Origin: Niastella soli
GTDB taxonomy: Bacteria; Bacteroidota; Bacteroidia; Chitinophagales; Chitinophagaceae
Assembly: GCF_017742245.1 (NCBI RefSeq)
Contig: NZ_JAGHKO010000011.1
Coordinates: forward strand, 1-64,000
Length of the DNA: 64,000 bases
Direction: 5' to 3'
In this document: positions 34,716-44,517 of the stretch, piece by piece
How positions within the stretch are numbered: position 1 is the stretch's first letter
How the letters are laid out: the number at the start of each line of letters is the position of its first letter
The notes under the pieces: generated by a model
Seen by the model: the letters and a program-made list of their open reading frames with translations, nothing else
The model's database searches: none
What the model was told of the DNA's origin: nothing
Program-made: the position numbers and the translations under genes

Positions 34716-34955
34716 TTATATCTCCTCTTTAAAAAATGAAGGTTCTTTATGCGCAATTCTTATCCCTTTTCCGTCTTTCATAACAATTATCGCCCGCCCT
34801 GGCAAGTCCTTTTTCCATTGTATTGAGTCGGGTGCATAATAAACGACTGCAAGCTTTTGTCTTCGTAAAATCCCTTCGTAAAGTTGCGTGATTCGTGGAA
34901 AAACTGATTTCGGGTGAGGACTAACGAGCTTTTTAAGAAAATGGCCAAGTTTTTG
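34716..34955 (-). pseudogene. Remnant coding frame without a start
   Basis: 79 codons without any usable start codon, reading KLVSPHPKSVFPRITQLYEG... and ending KDGKGIRIAHKEPSFFKEEI. The composition looks coding (charged, no Cys excess), but a stop closes the upstream end. It is probably the tail of a decayed gene of unknown family. The remainder of 34615-35052 holds nothing I can support. Confidence 0.4.
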
Positions 34956-35052
34956 CTATTGAGCTTGTTCGTTATAAATACTAAATCCTAATAAAGCATT
35001 AGCTAGCGTTAATGAAGGATTTAAGAAACCCAATAACCCTTAATAGCACTTC

Positions 35053-35619
35053 ATGAAAATTTATTTGTTTGTTATTTTGAATTTAATTGCTATAGCCTCC
35101 ATGGCTCAGCAAAAGCAAACGGTTGAGCCAGCTGATACAGTCCTGGCAACCTATTTACAACGTCAATTTTACTCTGAATCTTTTGTAGACACCTGCTATA
35201 CCGGAATACATTTTCTGGAAATTAGTTTCTCCCCACGATCGACATCCACATTTATTTCAGGCAATTTAAATTCCGTTTATAAAAGGCGTATTGAAAGCCT
35301 GGTATCTGATCCGCTAAAGATCTGGGATAAGCGCTATGTTGCCTATTGCAAAAAGAAAAAAATCCACATCGTACTGCCTATTTTATTTGTTATAAATGTA
35401 AACTGTTACAGGTTAGGTGACGCAAACAATCCTGCAGATCCTGTGAGCAAGGCAACTGTAAATGAGTTAGCTATCAAAATGTTAGGTAGTCAAACTTTAT
35501 CACTCAAACAATCTTTTAATCAAATTGGGCTTGAGCAAAAAGGAAAAGCGACCAATTGCATAATGGTAGCTCCCTGTACTATTAGCAGCAGGTTGAACAA
35601 GCAAAAAACAATGATGTGA
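35053..35619 (+). CDS. Secreted hypothetical protein (188 aa)
   Basis: Signal peptide MKIYLFVILNLIAIASMAQ. The mature part is mixed and carries a Lys-rich patch (RYVAYCKKKKIHIVLPILFVINVNCYRLG) and two further Cys. Unrecognised. It is convergent with the lipoprotein gene ending at 35666. Confidence 0.65.
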   Translation: MKIYLFVILNLIAIASMAQQKQTVEPADTVLATYLQRQFYSESFVDTCYTGIHFLEISFSPRSTSTFISGNLNSVYKRRIESLVSDPLKIWDKRYVAYCKKKKIHIVLPILFVINVNCYRLGDANNPADPVSKATVNELAIKMLGSQTLSLKQSFNQIGLEQKGKATNCIMVAPCTISSRLNKQKTMM

Positions 35620-35665
35620 TTTATTGGTTAGTGCCTGGTTAATGATATTGCCTGGTTTTGGGGCC

Positions 35666-36151
35666 TTAGCGACTTTTCCTGCTGTATGCGTCGTTTGTAT
35701 TGATACTTTTCAATACGGTTGCAGCCTGCAGATCGTTCAAAGGCATTCGTATGGTATAGGAGCAACTCACATCTTCACCCAGGGCATTCTTATTTGCGTT
35801 CTTTACAATACTGGAAAATTCAACATCAATATATTGATGGTGTTCCATGAAATTCATAATGGGGCTGACGGTTTGGGCCACTTGGATCGCCTGGGCTTTG
35901 ATAGCCAAAGTATCCAGCGAGCAAAGGCTGCCTGCGTCATCTGTTTCACTGATCTTTACTGTATAAACCCCGTTTGTTTTTAATTGCCGAATGGCTTTGT
36001 TGTCATAAATTATCTCGATAAAGCGATGCCTGTTTGAACGCTCAACATATTTTTTTTCTTTTGCATTTAACTGGTACCTGGGTGGAAAGCATGATGTTAT
36101 AGCAAACGTTATCAAAAACGAAGCAGCTATTAATATGTAAATTTGCTTCAT
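35666..36151 (-). CDS. Lipoprotein, last gene of the six-gene operon
   Basis: 161 aa from ATG 36151. MKQIYILIAASFLITFAITSC gives an SPII-type leader with the lipid-carrying Cys at 21. The mature part is small, with strands such as GVYTVKISETDDAG and YIDVEFSSIVKNANKN. Unrecognised. Same strand, with a 70-nt gap to the Gly-rich gene upstream, so it is the tail of the leftward operon 43570 to 35666. Confidence 0.7.
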   Translation of the reverse strand: MKQIYILIAASFLITFAITSCFPPRYQLNAKEKKYVERSNRHRFIEIIYDNKAIRQLKTNGVYTVKISETDDAGSLCSLDTLAIKAQAIQVAQTVSPIMNFMEHHQYIDVEFSSIVKNANKNALGEDVSCSYTIRMPLNDLQAATVLKSINTNDAYSRKSR

Positions 36152-36221
36152 GATTTTATTTAAATGTAATAAAATCTGTCTGTTCATTTTGAACAGACAG
36201 ATTTTTGCTATTAAAAAAGTA

Positions 36222-37151
36222 TTATGGTACTTTCCCTGTAAAGGAAATGGCGCCTAAAACCTGTCCATTACTACCACCGGTTGCAGAAGGATACTTAAGT
36301 CCTCCATTTATCATGATCTGTACCGGCTCCTGGTTCCAGTACATAGCTACCTGGGTAATACTTGTTGGATTAAAAGTGAGTGTACCCGAATACGAAGCCG
36401 TTTGCCCCGGGGTTACATTGCTCAGGCTGATAGTTTGCGGGCCGCCGATCATTGTCGATAATCCGGGATGATATGCCACAACAACAAATTCGCAAACAGG
36501 ATTATTGAGGAAGTTTGAACTTACGTCTGCCGGAATAGTTACCGTAAAGTTCAGGTAAAGGTTCAGCACTTCGCTTGTGACAACCGGGTTAGGATTGGCC
36601 GATGCGGAAAGAGACCATGCACCGCTAAAAAGAAAATTGGTGGTAGCAGATGAAATTCCACTCGAAAAAGAATACCCTGCAAAACTAAATATGCCACTCC
36701 CCGGGTAACTGGTGGGGGGCACATAACCTCCACCACTTCCACCACCACCGGTGCCCACGCCACTGCCGGTGCCGCCGCCGCCGCCGCTACCAGAACCAGT
36801 GGAACCACTGCCGCCACTATCACCGCCACCGCTTCCTCCCATATTCCCAAAATCCTCTGGCAGAGTAGGATCAGGTGGATCCGGATATGTAATATCTACG
36901 CTGCAATCTCCATAATGATCAAATTCTTTTGTTTCACAATCAGACCAAACGTTACAAACGCTTGTAACAGTCATTCCGCCGCCTGAGTACATCGGGCTGC
37001 TTACCTGCTTCATGCAATTGGCGTCATCTAATGGATCTTCTTCACCGACATTTTCCTGTGCATACGTAGCGGTACCCATTACCAGCCTGTTGTTTTGCAG
37101 TACAGGGAAAAGCTGCAGTGAAAATATCAATAGCCATATAAATTTTTTCAT
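36222..37151 (-). CDS. Secreted Gly/Ser-rich protein with Cys-rich N-terminal part
   Basis: 309 aa, signal peptide to about ATYAQ. Residues about 40-90 hold four Cys (DDANCMKQ, TSVCNVWSDCETK, YGDCSVD). Then a ~60-residue Gly/Ser/Thr linker (GGGDSGGSGSTGSGSGGGGG-like) leads to a C-terminal beta-rich domain of about 150 residues (LYLNFTVTIPAD, SGTLTFNPTSITQVAMYW). The layout suggests a surface protein with a flexible spacer. It belongs to the six-gene operon (30-nt gaps on the upstream side). No family recognised. Confidence 0.75.
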   Translation of the reverse strand: MKKFIWLLIFSLQLFPVLQNNRLVMGTATYAQENVGEEDPLDDANCMKQVSSPMYSGGGMTVTSVCNVWSDCETKEFDHYGDCSVDITYPDPPDPTLPEDFGNMGGSGGGDSGGSGSTGSGSGGGGGTGSGVGTGGGGSGGGYVPPTSYPGSGIFSFAGYSFSSGISSATTNFLFSGAWSLSASANPNPVVTSEVLNLYLNFTVTIPADVSSNFLNNPVCEFVVVAYHPGLSTMIGGPQTISLSNVTPGQTASYSGTLTFNPTSITQVAMYWNQEPVQIMINGGLKYPSATGGSNGQVLGAISFTGKVP

Positions 37152-37181
37152 GGTATTTATATTTTTTAGAGTTAATAACTA

Positions 37182-38579
37182 TTATTGCCTGATAATTTTT
37201 ACAGCGCTTGTTTGACTGCCATGTTTAAGGCTTAACATATACACCCCAGCAGGCACCTGCAGGTTTACATCGCGTACATACTTGCCAGGCATTAATGTTT
37301 CGGATGTTTCACTATACACAGTTTTGCCATCCATACTCACTACCAGGATGCTTACAGGCATTCTTTGCTGCAATTCAAACGAAAAACGCACGCTGTTTGT
37401 AAAAGGGGTAGGAAATGCCTGAAGGTTCACGGGCTGCGTTACCATTAACGCTTTATCGGAAGATCCTTTGGCAATTTTGATGAAGAAAGGTTTACCGGGT
37501 TCTTTTCGTTCCGGCGAATACATCTGCAGGTTACCAGCCAGTAAAATACTATCTGCGTTTTTTACTACCTGAATTTGTCCTTCGCGTAACTCCCAGTTCA
37601 TTGGCTTTCCGCCACTGTAGTGATCGACCTTGCTATAGGTGCTGTTCATAAAGGTAAGTCCTTTATCAGTTAGCATGGCGGTAACCGGAAATGAATTATC
37701 TTCTTCTTCCCAGGTTCCTTCAAAACCATTTTCTGTTGGCGTAAGGGTTAACGTAATAGGCGTTTGGTTGATGATGTACCTGCCGCTCCAGTCGTATTTG
37801 AATGCGGTCCCTTTAAAAGTTCCATTCATATCGGCGGCGGCAGCATTATGCATCACTCTTACATATTTTGATAGAGGATCAATAAGCAACTTATTACCGT
37901 CGGATGATTGCTGCAGGTAATTTTCAGGCTGAGCTAATGCCAGCTCGCCGGTACTTTGTCCCTCGCCTTTTTCGGCAGACAATACCAGCCAGCGCCGGGC
38001 TTCATCGATATTTCTTTCAACACCATACCCATTACGCAGGCATAACCCTACATAATACATTGAAGCCGGATGGCCTTTTTGGGCACTTGCCAGAAAAATT
38101 TCATAAGCCTGCCGGTAATTCTGCTGGCAGCTGAGGCCTTTGAACAACATGTATGCTTTCATGGCCAACGCTTTATTGTCGTTCTGAGCTGCCCCTTTTT
38201 CAAACAACCGGTACGCTTTTTCGTAATCCTGTTTGGTTCCTGTTCCTCTTTTGTACATCATACCCAGGTAATACCATGCTTTGGGATAGCCGCTTTCTGC
38301 AGCCTGCTGAAACCATTGCAGGGCTTTTGCGGCATCTTGTGTTGTGCCTATTCCTTTGCTGTATTGTACGCCTAAACCATACATGGCTTTGGCATTACCA
38401 GCCGCTGCACCCTGCTGGTACAACGCAAAGGACTTTTGTGGATTAAAGGGCTTGCCCAATCCGTAATAGTAGCCGTCGGCATCGTTTACCAATTTGCCAA
38501 CATCGGCCGGCTGCGTTTGTGCATTGGCACAAAACATGGCAGCCAGGGCAGTAAAAGCTGTAACATACTGCTTTTTCAT
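37182..38579 (-). CDS. Sel1-repeat protein with type IX secretion sorting domain
   Basis: 465 aa, signal peptide to about CANAQ. Residues about 35-215 are five or so Sel1-like repeats (AMYGLGVQYSKGIGTTQDAAKALQWFQQAAESG and KAWYYLGMMYKRGTGTKQDYEKAYRLFEKGAAQ). Then a ~150-residue beta region, and a C-terminal ~75-residue T9SS sorting domain (QAFPTPFTNSVRFSF ... GVYMLSLKHGSQTSAVKIIRQ). It should be exported by the type IX system and probably surface-attached. Sel1 repeats usually mediate protein contacts. Third-last gene of the operon. Confidence 0.87.
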   Translation of the reverse strand: MKKQYVTAFTALAAMFCANAQTQPADVGKLVNDADGYYYGLGKPFNPQKSFALYQQGAAAGNAKAMYGLGVQYSKGIGTTQDAAKALQWFQQAAESGYPKAWYYLGMMYKRGTGTKQDYEKAYRLFEKGAAQNDNKALAMKAYMLFKGLSCQQNYRQAYEIFLASAQKGHPASMYYVGLCLRNGYGVERNIDEARRWLVLSAEKGEGQSTGELALAQPENYLQQSSDGNKLLIDPLSKYVRVMHNAAAADMNGTFKGTAFKYDWSGRYIINQTPITLTLTPTENGFEGTWEEEDNSFPVTAMLTDKGLTFMNSTYSKVDHYSGGKPMNWELREGQIQVVKNADSILLAGNLQMYSPERKEPGKPFFIKIAKGSSDKALMVTQPVNLQAFPTPFTNSVRFSFELQQRMPVSILVVSMDGKTVYSETSETLMPGKYVRDVNLQVPAGVYMLSLKHGSQTSAVKIIRQ

Positions 38580-38608
38580 TTGCTTGATTTTTGGTTATAA
38601 AATGGGAT

Positions 38609-40114
38609 TTACCACTGAAAACTTTTATTAATGCCCGCCTGCTGCTGGGGCAACGTATTTACAGTAGCCTTCACTCTGGCGGATTTTAACTGGCGTAGAA
38701 GAGGGGGCATAATACGATACACCTCATTTACGTACGCTGTTTGTTTTATATTATCGTTTGCATAACGATCTTTTGCTGCCAGCAGTTTAATATTGTAATC
38801 TGTTAATTGTGTTATTGTTGAAACACTATCCGCTACCGTTACCATGCCCCGTTGCACCATTTCGCTCCAGTCTTTTTTTGACCATTCTTCTGCCTGCGTA
38901 CGGTTCTTTTCATAAAGCAATTGCATATACTGATCTTCATTTAACAGTGCCGGAATGCGCACTGCTTCAAAGGGAGTGGCATCAAATTTTCCCCGGGGAT
39001 TTTTTATTGAGTACTCCTCATTCATTTTTTGCAGGGTAAAAGCGCCTGCCATCAGTGAATCAACCTGTTCTGTGGTTAGCGCCAGTTTTTCCCTCTTTTT
39101 GATAGCTGTTGCATGGAGGGATAAAAAGGGAAAACTTCCATCTTTCATTACAGCGATGGCGATCAAAGAATCATGATAGCGGGAGGCTGCGGTTGTTACA
39201 CTGTCTTTGTATTTTGTATAAAAGGGTAATGTATAATCATAGATAGCCAGTGTTTTTTCTTTTTCAAAAACCCTTGGGCGTACCGAATCGAGGCCGGCCG
39301 GCGTAAGCTGATTACGATAAGCTATTTGATAACTGATTCGACCGGTATTGAAAGTGGCGCGTTGGAGAATGTCATCTTTAAAAAGAACGGCATAATAGGC
39401 CGTGTCTTTTGTTACACGGCGCAAAGCCTCGTAAAAATTATCTGTGTAACCCGCATTGCTTTTCTTGAGGCAAAGACTTATGAACTCGCTAGAAATTCTG
39501 TCTGCATCTTTTTGGGTAATAGGCTTTATCGCTTGCAGGTGGTTCAGTGATCCCTGTAAAAATGATTGCCCTTTTATAGCATATAGGTAATTATTCAATA
39601 CCGAATCGTTTGTCGAAACCATGTTATACAGCAAGGAGTCCATTCGCACATCCCCGGCATATTGGCCATACAGCTTGTTAAACGCGATTCGCTGCTGGTA
39701 CAGCAGGTCAAACAATTTTTGCTGAATGGTAGCGCCTGTTTTGTATTTCGATGCCAGGTAAGCACTCATTAACTGCGCTTCCTTTAAGGACGCACCAGTG
39801 GCGGCCTGCATAAAGTATAGTTCTTTCTCTACTGGTGTGAGGAGCGAACAGAAGGCCTTGTGTACCGAATCTTTTATTTTATTTATCTGGTCTTCTCCTT
39901 TTTCATCAACGATGGCCGTGGCAATAACACTATCGCTCATGAGAAAATGGCGCGCAAAGATCAATTGCCTGGTGGCCGGCAACCTTAGCTTTTGATACAC
40001 TTCATTTACCCTTACAATTACTGAAGGGGGGTATTGTTTTTTTAATTCAATAGCCAGTTGCTGGCTTCTTGCTATGAAGGGTAGCAAGAAAATGGTTACA
40101 TACAGTATACGCAT
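38609..40114 (-). CDS. Secreted, helical hypothetical protein (501 aa)
   Basis: From ATG 40114 the leader is MRILYVTIFLLPFIARSQ. The rest is almost all helical, Leu/Gln/Asp-rich, with no recognised motif (e.g. ELKKQYPPSVIVRVNEVYQKLRLPATRQLIFARHFLMSD). It lies between the transglutaminase-like gene and the Sel1 gene with gaps of about 30 nt, so it is translated in the same operon. It is the least explained member of the system. Confidence 0.75.
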   Translation of the reverse strand: MRILYVTIFLLPFIARSQQLAIELKKQYPPSVIVRVNEVYQKLRLPATRQLIFARHFLMSDSVIATAIVDEKGEDQINKIKDSVHKAFCSLLTPVEKELYFMQAATGASLKEAQLMSAYLASKYKTGATIQQKLFDLLYQQRIAFNKLYGQYAGDVRMDSLLYNMVSTNDSVLNNYLYAIKGQSFLQGSLNHLQAIKPITQKDADRISSEFISLCLKKSNAGYTDNFYEALRRVTKDTAYYAVLFKDDILQRATFNTGRISYQIAYRNQLTPAGLDSVRPRVFEKEKTLAIYDYTLPFYTKYKDSVTTAASRYHDSLIAIAVMKDGSFPFLSLHATAIKKREKLALTTEQVDSLMAGAFTLQKMNEEYSIKNPRGKFDATPFEAVRIPALLNEDQYMQLLYEKNRTQAEEWSKKDWSEMVQRGMVTVADSVSTITQLTDYNIKLLAAKDRYANDNIKQTAYVNEVYRIMPPLLRQLKSARVKATVNTLPQQQAGINKSFQW

Positions 40115-40146
40115 ATGATACAGTTTAAATGATTTTTGTTTTTTGG

Positions 40147-41676
40147 TTACCACCACATTCTTTCCCCGGAATCTGTAATGGTAAAAGGTCTCTCCAGTTT
40201 TTGGGAATATTCGGGTATGAGTATCAGCAGGGCATTACGTGGAACGCGGTCAAACACCAGTTCATTTGTAGGTGCTGCAGGAGCTGTTTGCTTGGAGACA
40301 AGCCGCCATGTATTATCCCAATAATACAGGCTGTATTGTTTGCCGGGGCGGAACATGAGGTATTTTTCCTGCTGTTTAATATGAATCGTTCTGTAGTGCA
40401 CAGTGTCGGGCCGCAGTTCCTGCACATGCTGGTATCCCGAAGCAACCGGATATCCAGCTATGATCAACTTCCCCTTATTACAATACACGGGCAGAAAAAC
40501 AGCACCCTGGCACATATTGGTGAATACAACACTGTCGCCTCTGACCTTTCCCCACCAGGCAGGGTTCCAGTCTATTTGATTTAATACACATGCATACGCG
40601 ATCTTGGGCTTTACCGGATGATGGAAGAGGGCACATTTCACGTTGCGAACGGGCCAGAACTCGTTGGTTACATCTTTGTAATTTAGAGTACGCAAAAAGT
40701 TATCGGGAATGTTTTCTATGTTTTCAATGCTGGCTACACAATTCGGCTGCCTCGAATAAGTGGTTCGTATTACCTTTGCCGGTTCACGTGCAAATGTTTT
40801 AAATCGCGGGCTGGATGTTGCCGCATCAAAGCGAACCATTTTAGAGGAATCTGTGAGTATACTATTGAAAAAATGGGTGCCAAAAGAAGTTGCCCAGCAG
40901 GTAACCATATCGTTGGTAACCAAAAAGCCCTGCGAACGTAGTGCAAAGACCATCAGGTCGGCAATGTCTTCGCAGGCGCCTGCTTTTCTATGTAATAATT
41001 GCAGGGCACCGAGTCTTGGTAACGGTTCACGGCGCTGCTGTCCCAGGCCATAGGTATTGGCAAACCAGTTTTGGGCATCACCGGAAACCAGCGCTACCAC
41101 CTGTTCTGTGTTTCTGCCTGTGGCGCTGTCGCTTATCCATGCATACTTCAGCATGTAATGTTGTCGCCATGTTTGAAGCGGTTCAACAGATGCCCTGTAA
41201 GGGAGCACATATTCACAGAAATCCTTAAATGAAATATTCTTTGCCCAGGCTTTTTGCCTTGTTGCAAATGCCATGTCTATATTGTTAATGAGATAGGTGG
41301 CCTTCATGCTGTCGATATCGCGATAACTGTATGATACCGGGTGAATACCTGGTGTGTTTTTTTTCAATCGTTCAAAGGCTTGTAACGAAGCAGTGATATC
41401 GGGATAGTCCAGCTCATTAAATTGAATTTTTTTGCCGCTGCTGTCGGCCCAATAGTAAGTACACGAACGGTGAACCGGCATATGTTCTATTAAAAAACAA
41501 GCAGCTTTTAATTTTAGCAGATCAGCGGGTTGTTTGTAATGCCGTAGTACCGTTTCCAGTTGAGACCGGTTTGCACCTGCCTCGCGAAGCGCCGATTCTA
41601 CTGCAGGCGGATATTTTAATTGTGCGCAAACAAAAAATGGAGAAGCGATAAAAGAAAGTAGAATTGTTATTTTCAT
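40147..41676 (-). CDS. Secreted transglutaminase-like protein (module A)
   Basis: 509 aa, leader MKITILLSFIASPFFVCAQ. A transglutaminase/papain-like core is inferred from Cys235 (GACEDIADLMVFALRSQG), His268 (FGTHFF) and Asp284 (VRFDAAT) in the right order. The homologue at 48337-50274 has Cys235, His269 and Asp284. Before the core, both share a helical prodomain with KLKAACFLIEHMPVH-like / KAKAAVFLIENLPYH. It could crosslink or cleave amide bonds at the surface (inference). Second gene of the operon. Confidence 0.75.
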   Translation of the reverse strand: MKITILLSFIASPFFVCAQLKYPPAVESALREAGANRSQLETVLRHYKQPADLLKLKAACFLIEHMPVHRSCTYYWADSSGKKIQFNELDYPDITASLQAFERLKKNTPGIHPVSYSYRDIDSMKATYLINNIDMAFATRQKAWAKNISFKDFCEYVLPYRASVEPLQTWRQHYMLKYAWISDSATGRNTEQVVALVSGDAQNWFANTYGLGQQRREPLPRLGALQLLHRKAGACEDIADLMVFALRSQGFLVTNDMVTCWATSFGTHFFNSILTDSSKMVRFDAATSSPRFKTFAREPAKVIRTTYSRQPNCVASIENIENIPDNFLRTLNYKDVTNEFWPVRNVKCALFHHPVKPKIAYACVLNQIDWNPAWWGKVRGDSVVFTNMCQGAVFLPVYCNKGKLIIAGYPVASGYQHVQELRPDTVHYRTIHIKQQEKYLMFRPGKQYSLYYWDNTWRLVSKQTAPAAPTNELVFDRVPRNALLILIPEYSQKLERPFTITDSGERMWW

Positions 41677-41740
41677 GTTCAGGATTTTACCAGTGTAAAT
41701 ATCACTTTGATCAGAAGGGAGTCTTTTTACGGATCATCGG

Positions 41741-43570
41741 TCATTGCAGGCGGTGTATGATCTCAAACGCCTGTTGCCGGTAAAACAGGGATCTTGCATT
41801 AGCTGTTTTCGAGCTGGCATTGATGATCAATTTTGCTTTTGCCAGGGCAGTAGTGCTATCTTTCATACTAACAGATAACTGCATCATGGCATATTCTGGC
41901 GCCAGCCTCGACGGCTCCATATTATGCGCCAGCAAAAAGCAGGACCGGGCATTCTCGTATTGTTGAAGAGAGGTATAGCACTCACCAATCTTTAAATATA
42001 GATTGGGGTAGCTGACAAGATTTTTGGCCCGGTTAAATTGTATGATAGCTTCGTTGTACTTTTTTGTGTTCATTAATGCCTTGCCATATAGCTGCAGGTA
42101 ACTTTCTGCATTATTAAGCTGCACTGTCAGGGGCACAAGTATTTCAAGCGCGCTTGCATTGTCTCCGGAGGTAACTGCTACCGAAGCCTTTTTTACCTGC
42201 AGCAGGTTGTTTGCCACCGATATTCGCGCATACATAAAATATAGAGCTGCCATTACGAGCACTGCAACAGTTGCATTTTTAATCAATGGTTTAGCAAAAA
42301 GGCCCCGAACAAAAGGTAAGCTGCTTTTTATAGGTAACACCGGCGAACAAAGGATGGCCATAAACAATAAGAACACACACATGGCAGGTAAAGCCTGAAT
42401 AGTAAAATTGACCATCGACATACTGACGAAGGCAATCACACCTGCCCAGGCAGTTACTTTTGCATAACTTTCTTCCTGGCTGTCGGTTGCCCTTTTTTGC
42501 TCCCTATCTGGGGATGAATGTTCTTTAGGGTATAGTAAGATCAATGAAACGAATAATGCTGTTAGTAACATCATAGCAGGTATTCCTCCCTCTACGCCTG
42601 TTTCAAGCCACTCGTTATAGGCCATATAAACATGAGTAGCGTTATTTTTTTCAGCGTCGGCTGCCTTTCCTTTTTTGATATAATCAGACTGTTCCAGGTT
42701 ATAGTCATGTTCAAACATGCCAAGGCCAACGCCGTTAAATGGTTTTTGGGCTATGATACCGGTACTCACTTTCCATATTAATAAGCGGCCATCGGCTGAA
42801 CGTTGCTTTGCTTTATATGCATAATAACAGACTGGCGTTATTAACAACATAGTTGCTACACCTGTAATAATCTTTTTAAAAAGGGATTGCTTACGGAAAT
42901 GGAAAAACCACCTGAACCGGTAATTACAAATAATGAATGCAGCGAGCGCAGCGCCAATAAGGGCAGTCCGGCATTGTAACAATAGTAGTGAAACCAATAT
43001 GCCGCCTAACAAACCCAAAACCCAAATTTTACTTCGACCACGTTGCTGAAATAAGAGATAATAGGCAGCCGCAGAGCTCATAGCCAGGAACATGGCTGTT
43101 ACATTGGGATTTACCCAACTACCGGTTACCTGGAAGAATGAGTTTTTACTTTGCGCCAACCCCCACCATTGTAACATGCAGATAATACATTCTACTGCAG
43201 CCAGCATCACCACGCCCGAAAACAAAAGAGTTATTACTCTTTGATTACAGGTTTGCAGGCAGGCTATAAAGAACAGTAAATACCCCAGTAGCAGGTAGTG
43301 CCTTGCATGTAAACCTTCATGGCTGAATAAACCCTGCACAACAAAGTAAAATATGAATAACAAAAAGATATAAACCGGTATGCTCCGCCGGCTTATTAAT
43401 GGCCTGGTTAAACCTGGCCATCTGCATATGCAATAAATAAAAAAGACGGCGGCCGAAGTTTCAAATAAAAATATGGCAGCAGAAGATTCGTAAGGAAACA
43501 TGCTGCTGTTAATAAGCGTTGCTGTTGCGGCTAGCAATAGTAAGATAGCAGCAAATCGTTGCGCGGGCAT
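41741..43570 (-). CDS. O-antigen-ligase-like membrane protein with TPR tail (module A)
   Basis: 609 aa. About 11-12 membrane segments span residues 5-460. The Wzy/WaaL-like loop region carries VTGSWVNPNVTAMFL, DGRLLIWKVSTGIIAQKPFNGVGLGMFEHDYN and YMAYNEWLETGVEGG. The last ~140 residues are TPRs (KYNEAIIQFNRAKNLVSYPNLYLKIGECYTSLQQYENARSCF). The family polymerises or transfers glycans in the periplasm, and some members are protein O-glycosyl ligases. It heads the six-gene operon and has a homologue at 50521-52389. Confidence 0.87.
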   Translation of the reverse strand: MPAQRFAAILLLLAATATLINSSMFPYESSAAIFLFETSAAVFFIYCICRWPGLTRPLISRRSIPVYIFLLFIFYFVVQGLFSHEGLHARHYLLLGYLLFFIACLQTCNQRVITLLFSGVVMLAAVECIICMLQWWGLAQSKNSFFQVTGSWVNPNVTAMFLAMSSAAAYYLLFQQRGRSKIWVLGLLGGILVSLLLLQCRTALIGAALAAFIICNYRFRWFFHFRKQSLFKKIITGVATMLLITPVCYYAYKAKQRSADGRLLIWKVSTGIIAQKPFNGVGLGMFEHDYNLEQSDYIKKGKAADAEKNNATHVYMAYNEWLETGVEGGIPAMMLLTALFVSLILLYPKEHSSPDREQKRATDSQEESYAKVTAWAGVIAFVSMSMVNFTIQALPAMCVFLLFMAILCSPVLPIKSSLPFVRGLFAKPLIKNATVAVLVMAALYFMYARISVANNLLQVKKASVAVTSGDNASALEILVPLTVQLNNAESYLQLYGKALMNTKKYNEAIIQFNRAKNLVSYPNLYLKIGECYTSLQQYENARSCFLLAHNMEPSRLAPEYAMMQLSVSMKDSTTALAKAKLIINASSKTANARSLFYRQQAFEIIHRLQ

Positions 43571-44113
43571 AACTAACGGAATTAAGGTAACTGTTTAATT
43601 TTCGATAGTTATTCACGGGTACATGGGTCAATTATATCTTTACGGCAGAAGCAATAGCGCACCTGTAGGTGAGAAAAGCATGTGCAGCCGACTGCCTCCA
43701 TCATTATGATATTCTTATAATGGCATGCAGGAGCGAACAGGTAAATAAATACCTGGTGCAATAATGCTATTCATTCACAGTGGAATGTTTGTGAATCCTT
43801 CAGTGCTTAAGATGGTAGAAGATGTCAGGTGTATAACCTTTTTGTGTGTGGATGAAGCGCGTTGTTGTTATTAGCGCGAATGAATGCAGTGATAATTGTT
43901 TTGGTTGGGTGTTGTAATTCATAGACAAGCGGTTAAAGGTCGATGGACAATATTAGGTGTTCGTAAGTTAGTAAATATTTACAAAACAATAAAGTTAAAA
44001 GTAATAAATACATTTATTAGTAGGTAACGAATAAGTATAAGGCATTTCATACAGGATAGTGCAGGATGGATGAAAGGAAGAGAGACTGTTATTATGGAAC
44101 AAACGATTGGTAA
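43571..44113. other. Upstream region of module A operon
   Basis: No gene is supported. The leftward operon's promoter must lie in the first 150 nt. A motif AATTGACCCATG occurs there, and a similar AATTTGACCATG occurs before module B (about 50484-50494). This weak match might mark a common regulator site. The rest is unassigned. Confidence 0.3.
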
Positions 44114-44290
44114 ATGAAAATCAAATGCATCAGCAGCGTTCTTTTTGGGTGTGTATTTATTTGTCATGCATGTGGCGATATGTTTGCCGCACGTACTAGA
44201 ATTATCGGGCACTATTACCTGTTCGAAGAAGATGCCAGTTCTGATTTTAGTATCCGGTATAAATTGAGCTCTGGTGATTTTATAGGTTGA
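44114..44290 (+). CDS. Short lipoprotein-like reading frame (58 aa)
   Basis: 58 codons from ATG. MKIKCISSVLFGCVFICHAC looks like an SPII leader ending in Cys20, then GDMFAARTRIIGHYYLFEEDASSDFSIRYKLSSGDFIG-stop reads like the start of a larger small-lipoprotein family. It is either a short gene or a 5' fragment cut off by a stop. No partner is adjacent on this strand. Confidence 0.4.
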   Translation: MKIKCISSVLFGCVFICHACGDMFAARTRIIGHYYLFEEDASSDFSIRYKLSSGDFIG

Positions 44291-44356
44291 ATGGTATATG
44301 CTATTGCGATTTTGCGCCTATTTTATCGCCTTAAGTCAGTCATGTCTACGGCCCCC

Positions 44357-44386
44357 AAAAAAAAGCCCCACATGTATGTGAAGCTT
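44357..44386 (-). terminator. Terminator of the 44518-45048 gene
   Basis: Read leftward, AAGCTTCACAT pairs with ATGTGGGGCTT (some G-T pairs), followed by eight T. It lies about 130 nt after the stop of the PepSY-like gene on the same strand. Confidence 0.7.
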
Positions 44387-44517
44387 CTTTCGTGAGCTGG
44401 ACCGGGTTTAAGGGAACTAAATCGATTGTTTGGGTTTAAATCATTGATCCTAAAGTTGTAATTAATCACAGGTCAGTTAATTCATTCAGGTAAGTGATTT
44501 GCCCTTTTGAGATTGAT

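Noticed and set aside
36563-36850. 95-codon frame across the Gly-rich region in another frame.
   Set aside because: It arises from the repetitive Gly codons of the real gene.
44340-44420. Sequence resembling a tRNA 3' flank and terminator.
   Set aside because: No cloverleaf can be drawn. The hairpin with the T-run is explained as the terminator of the leftward gene at 44518.
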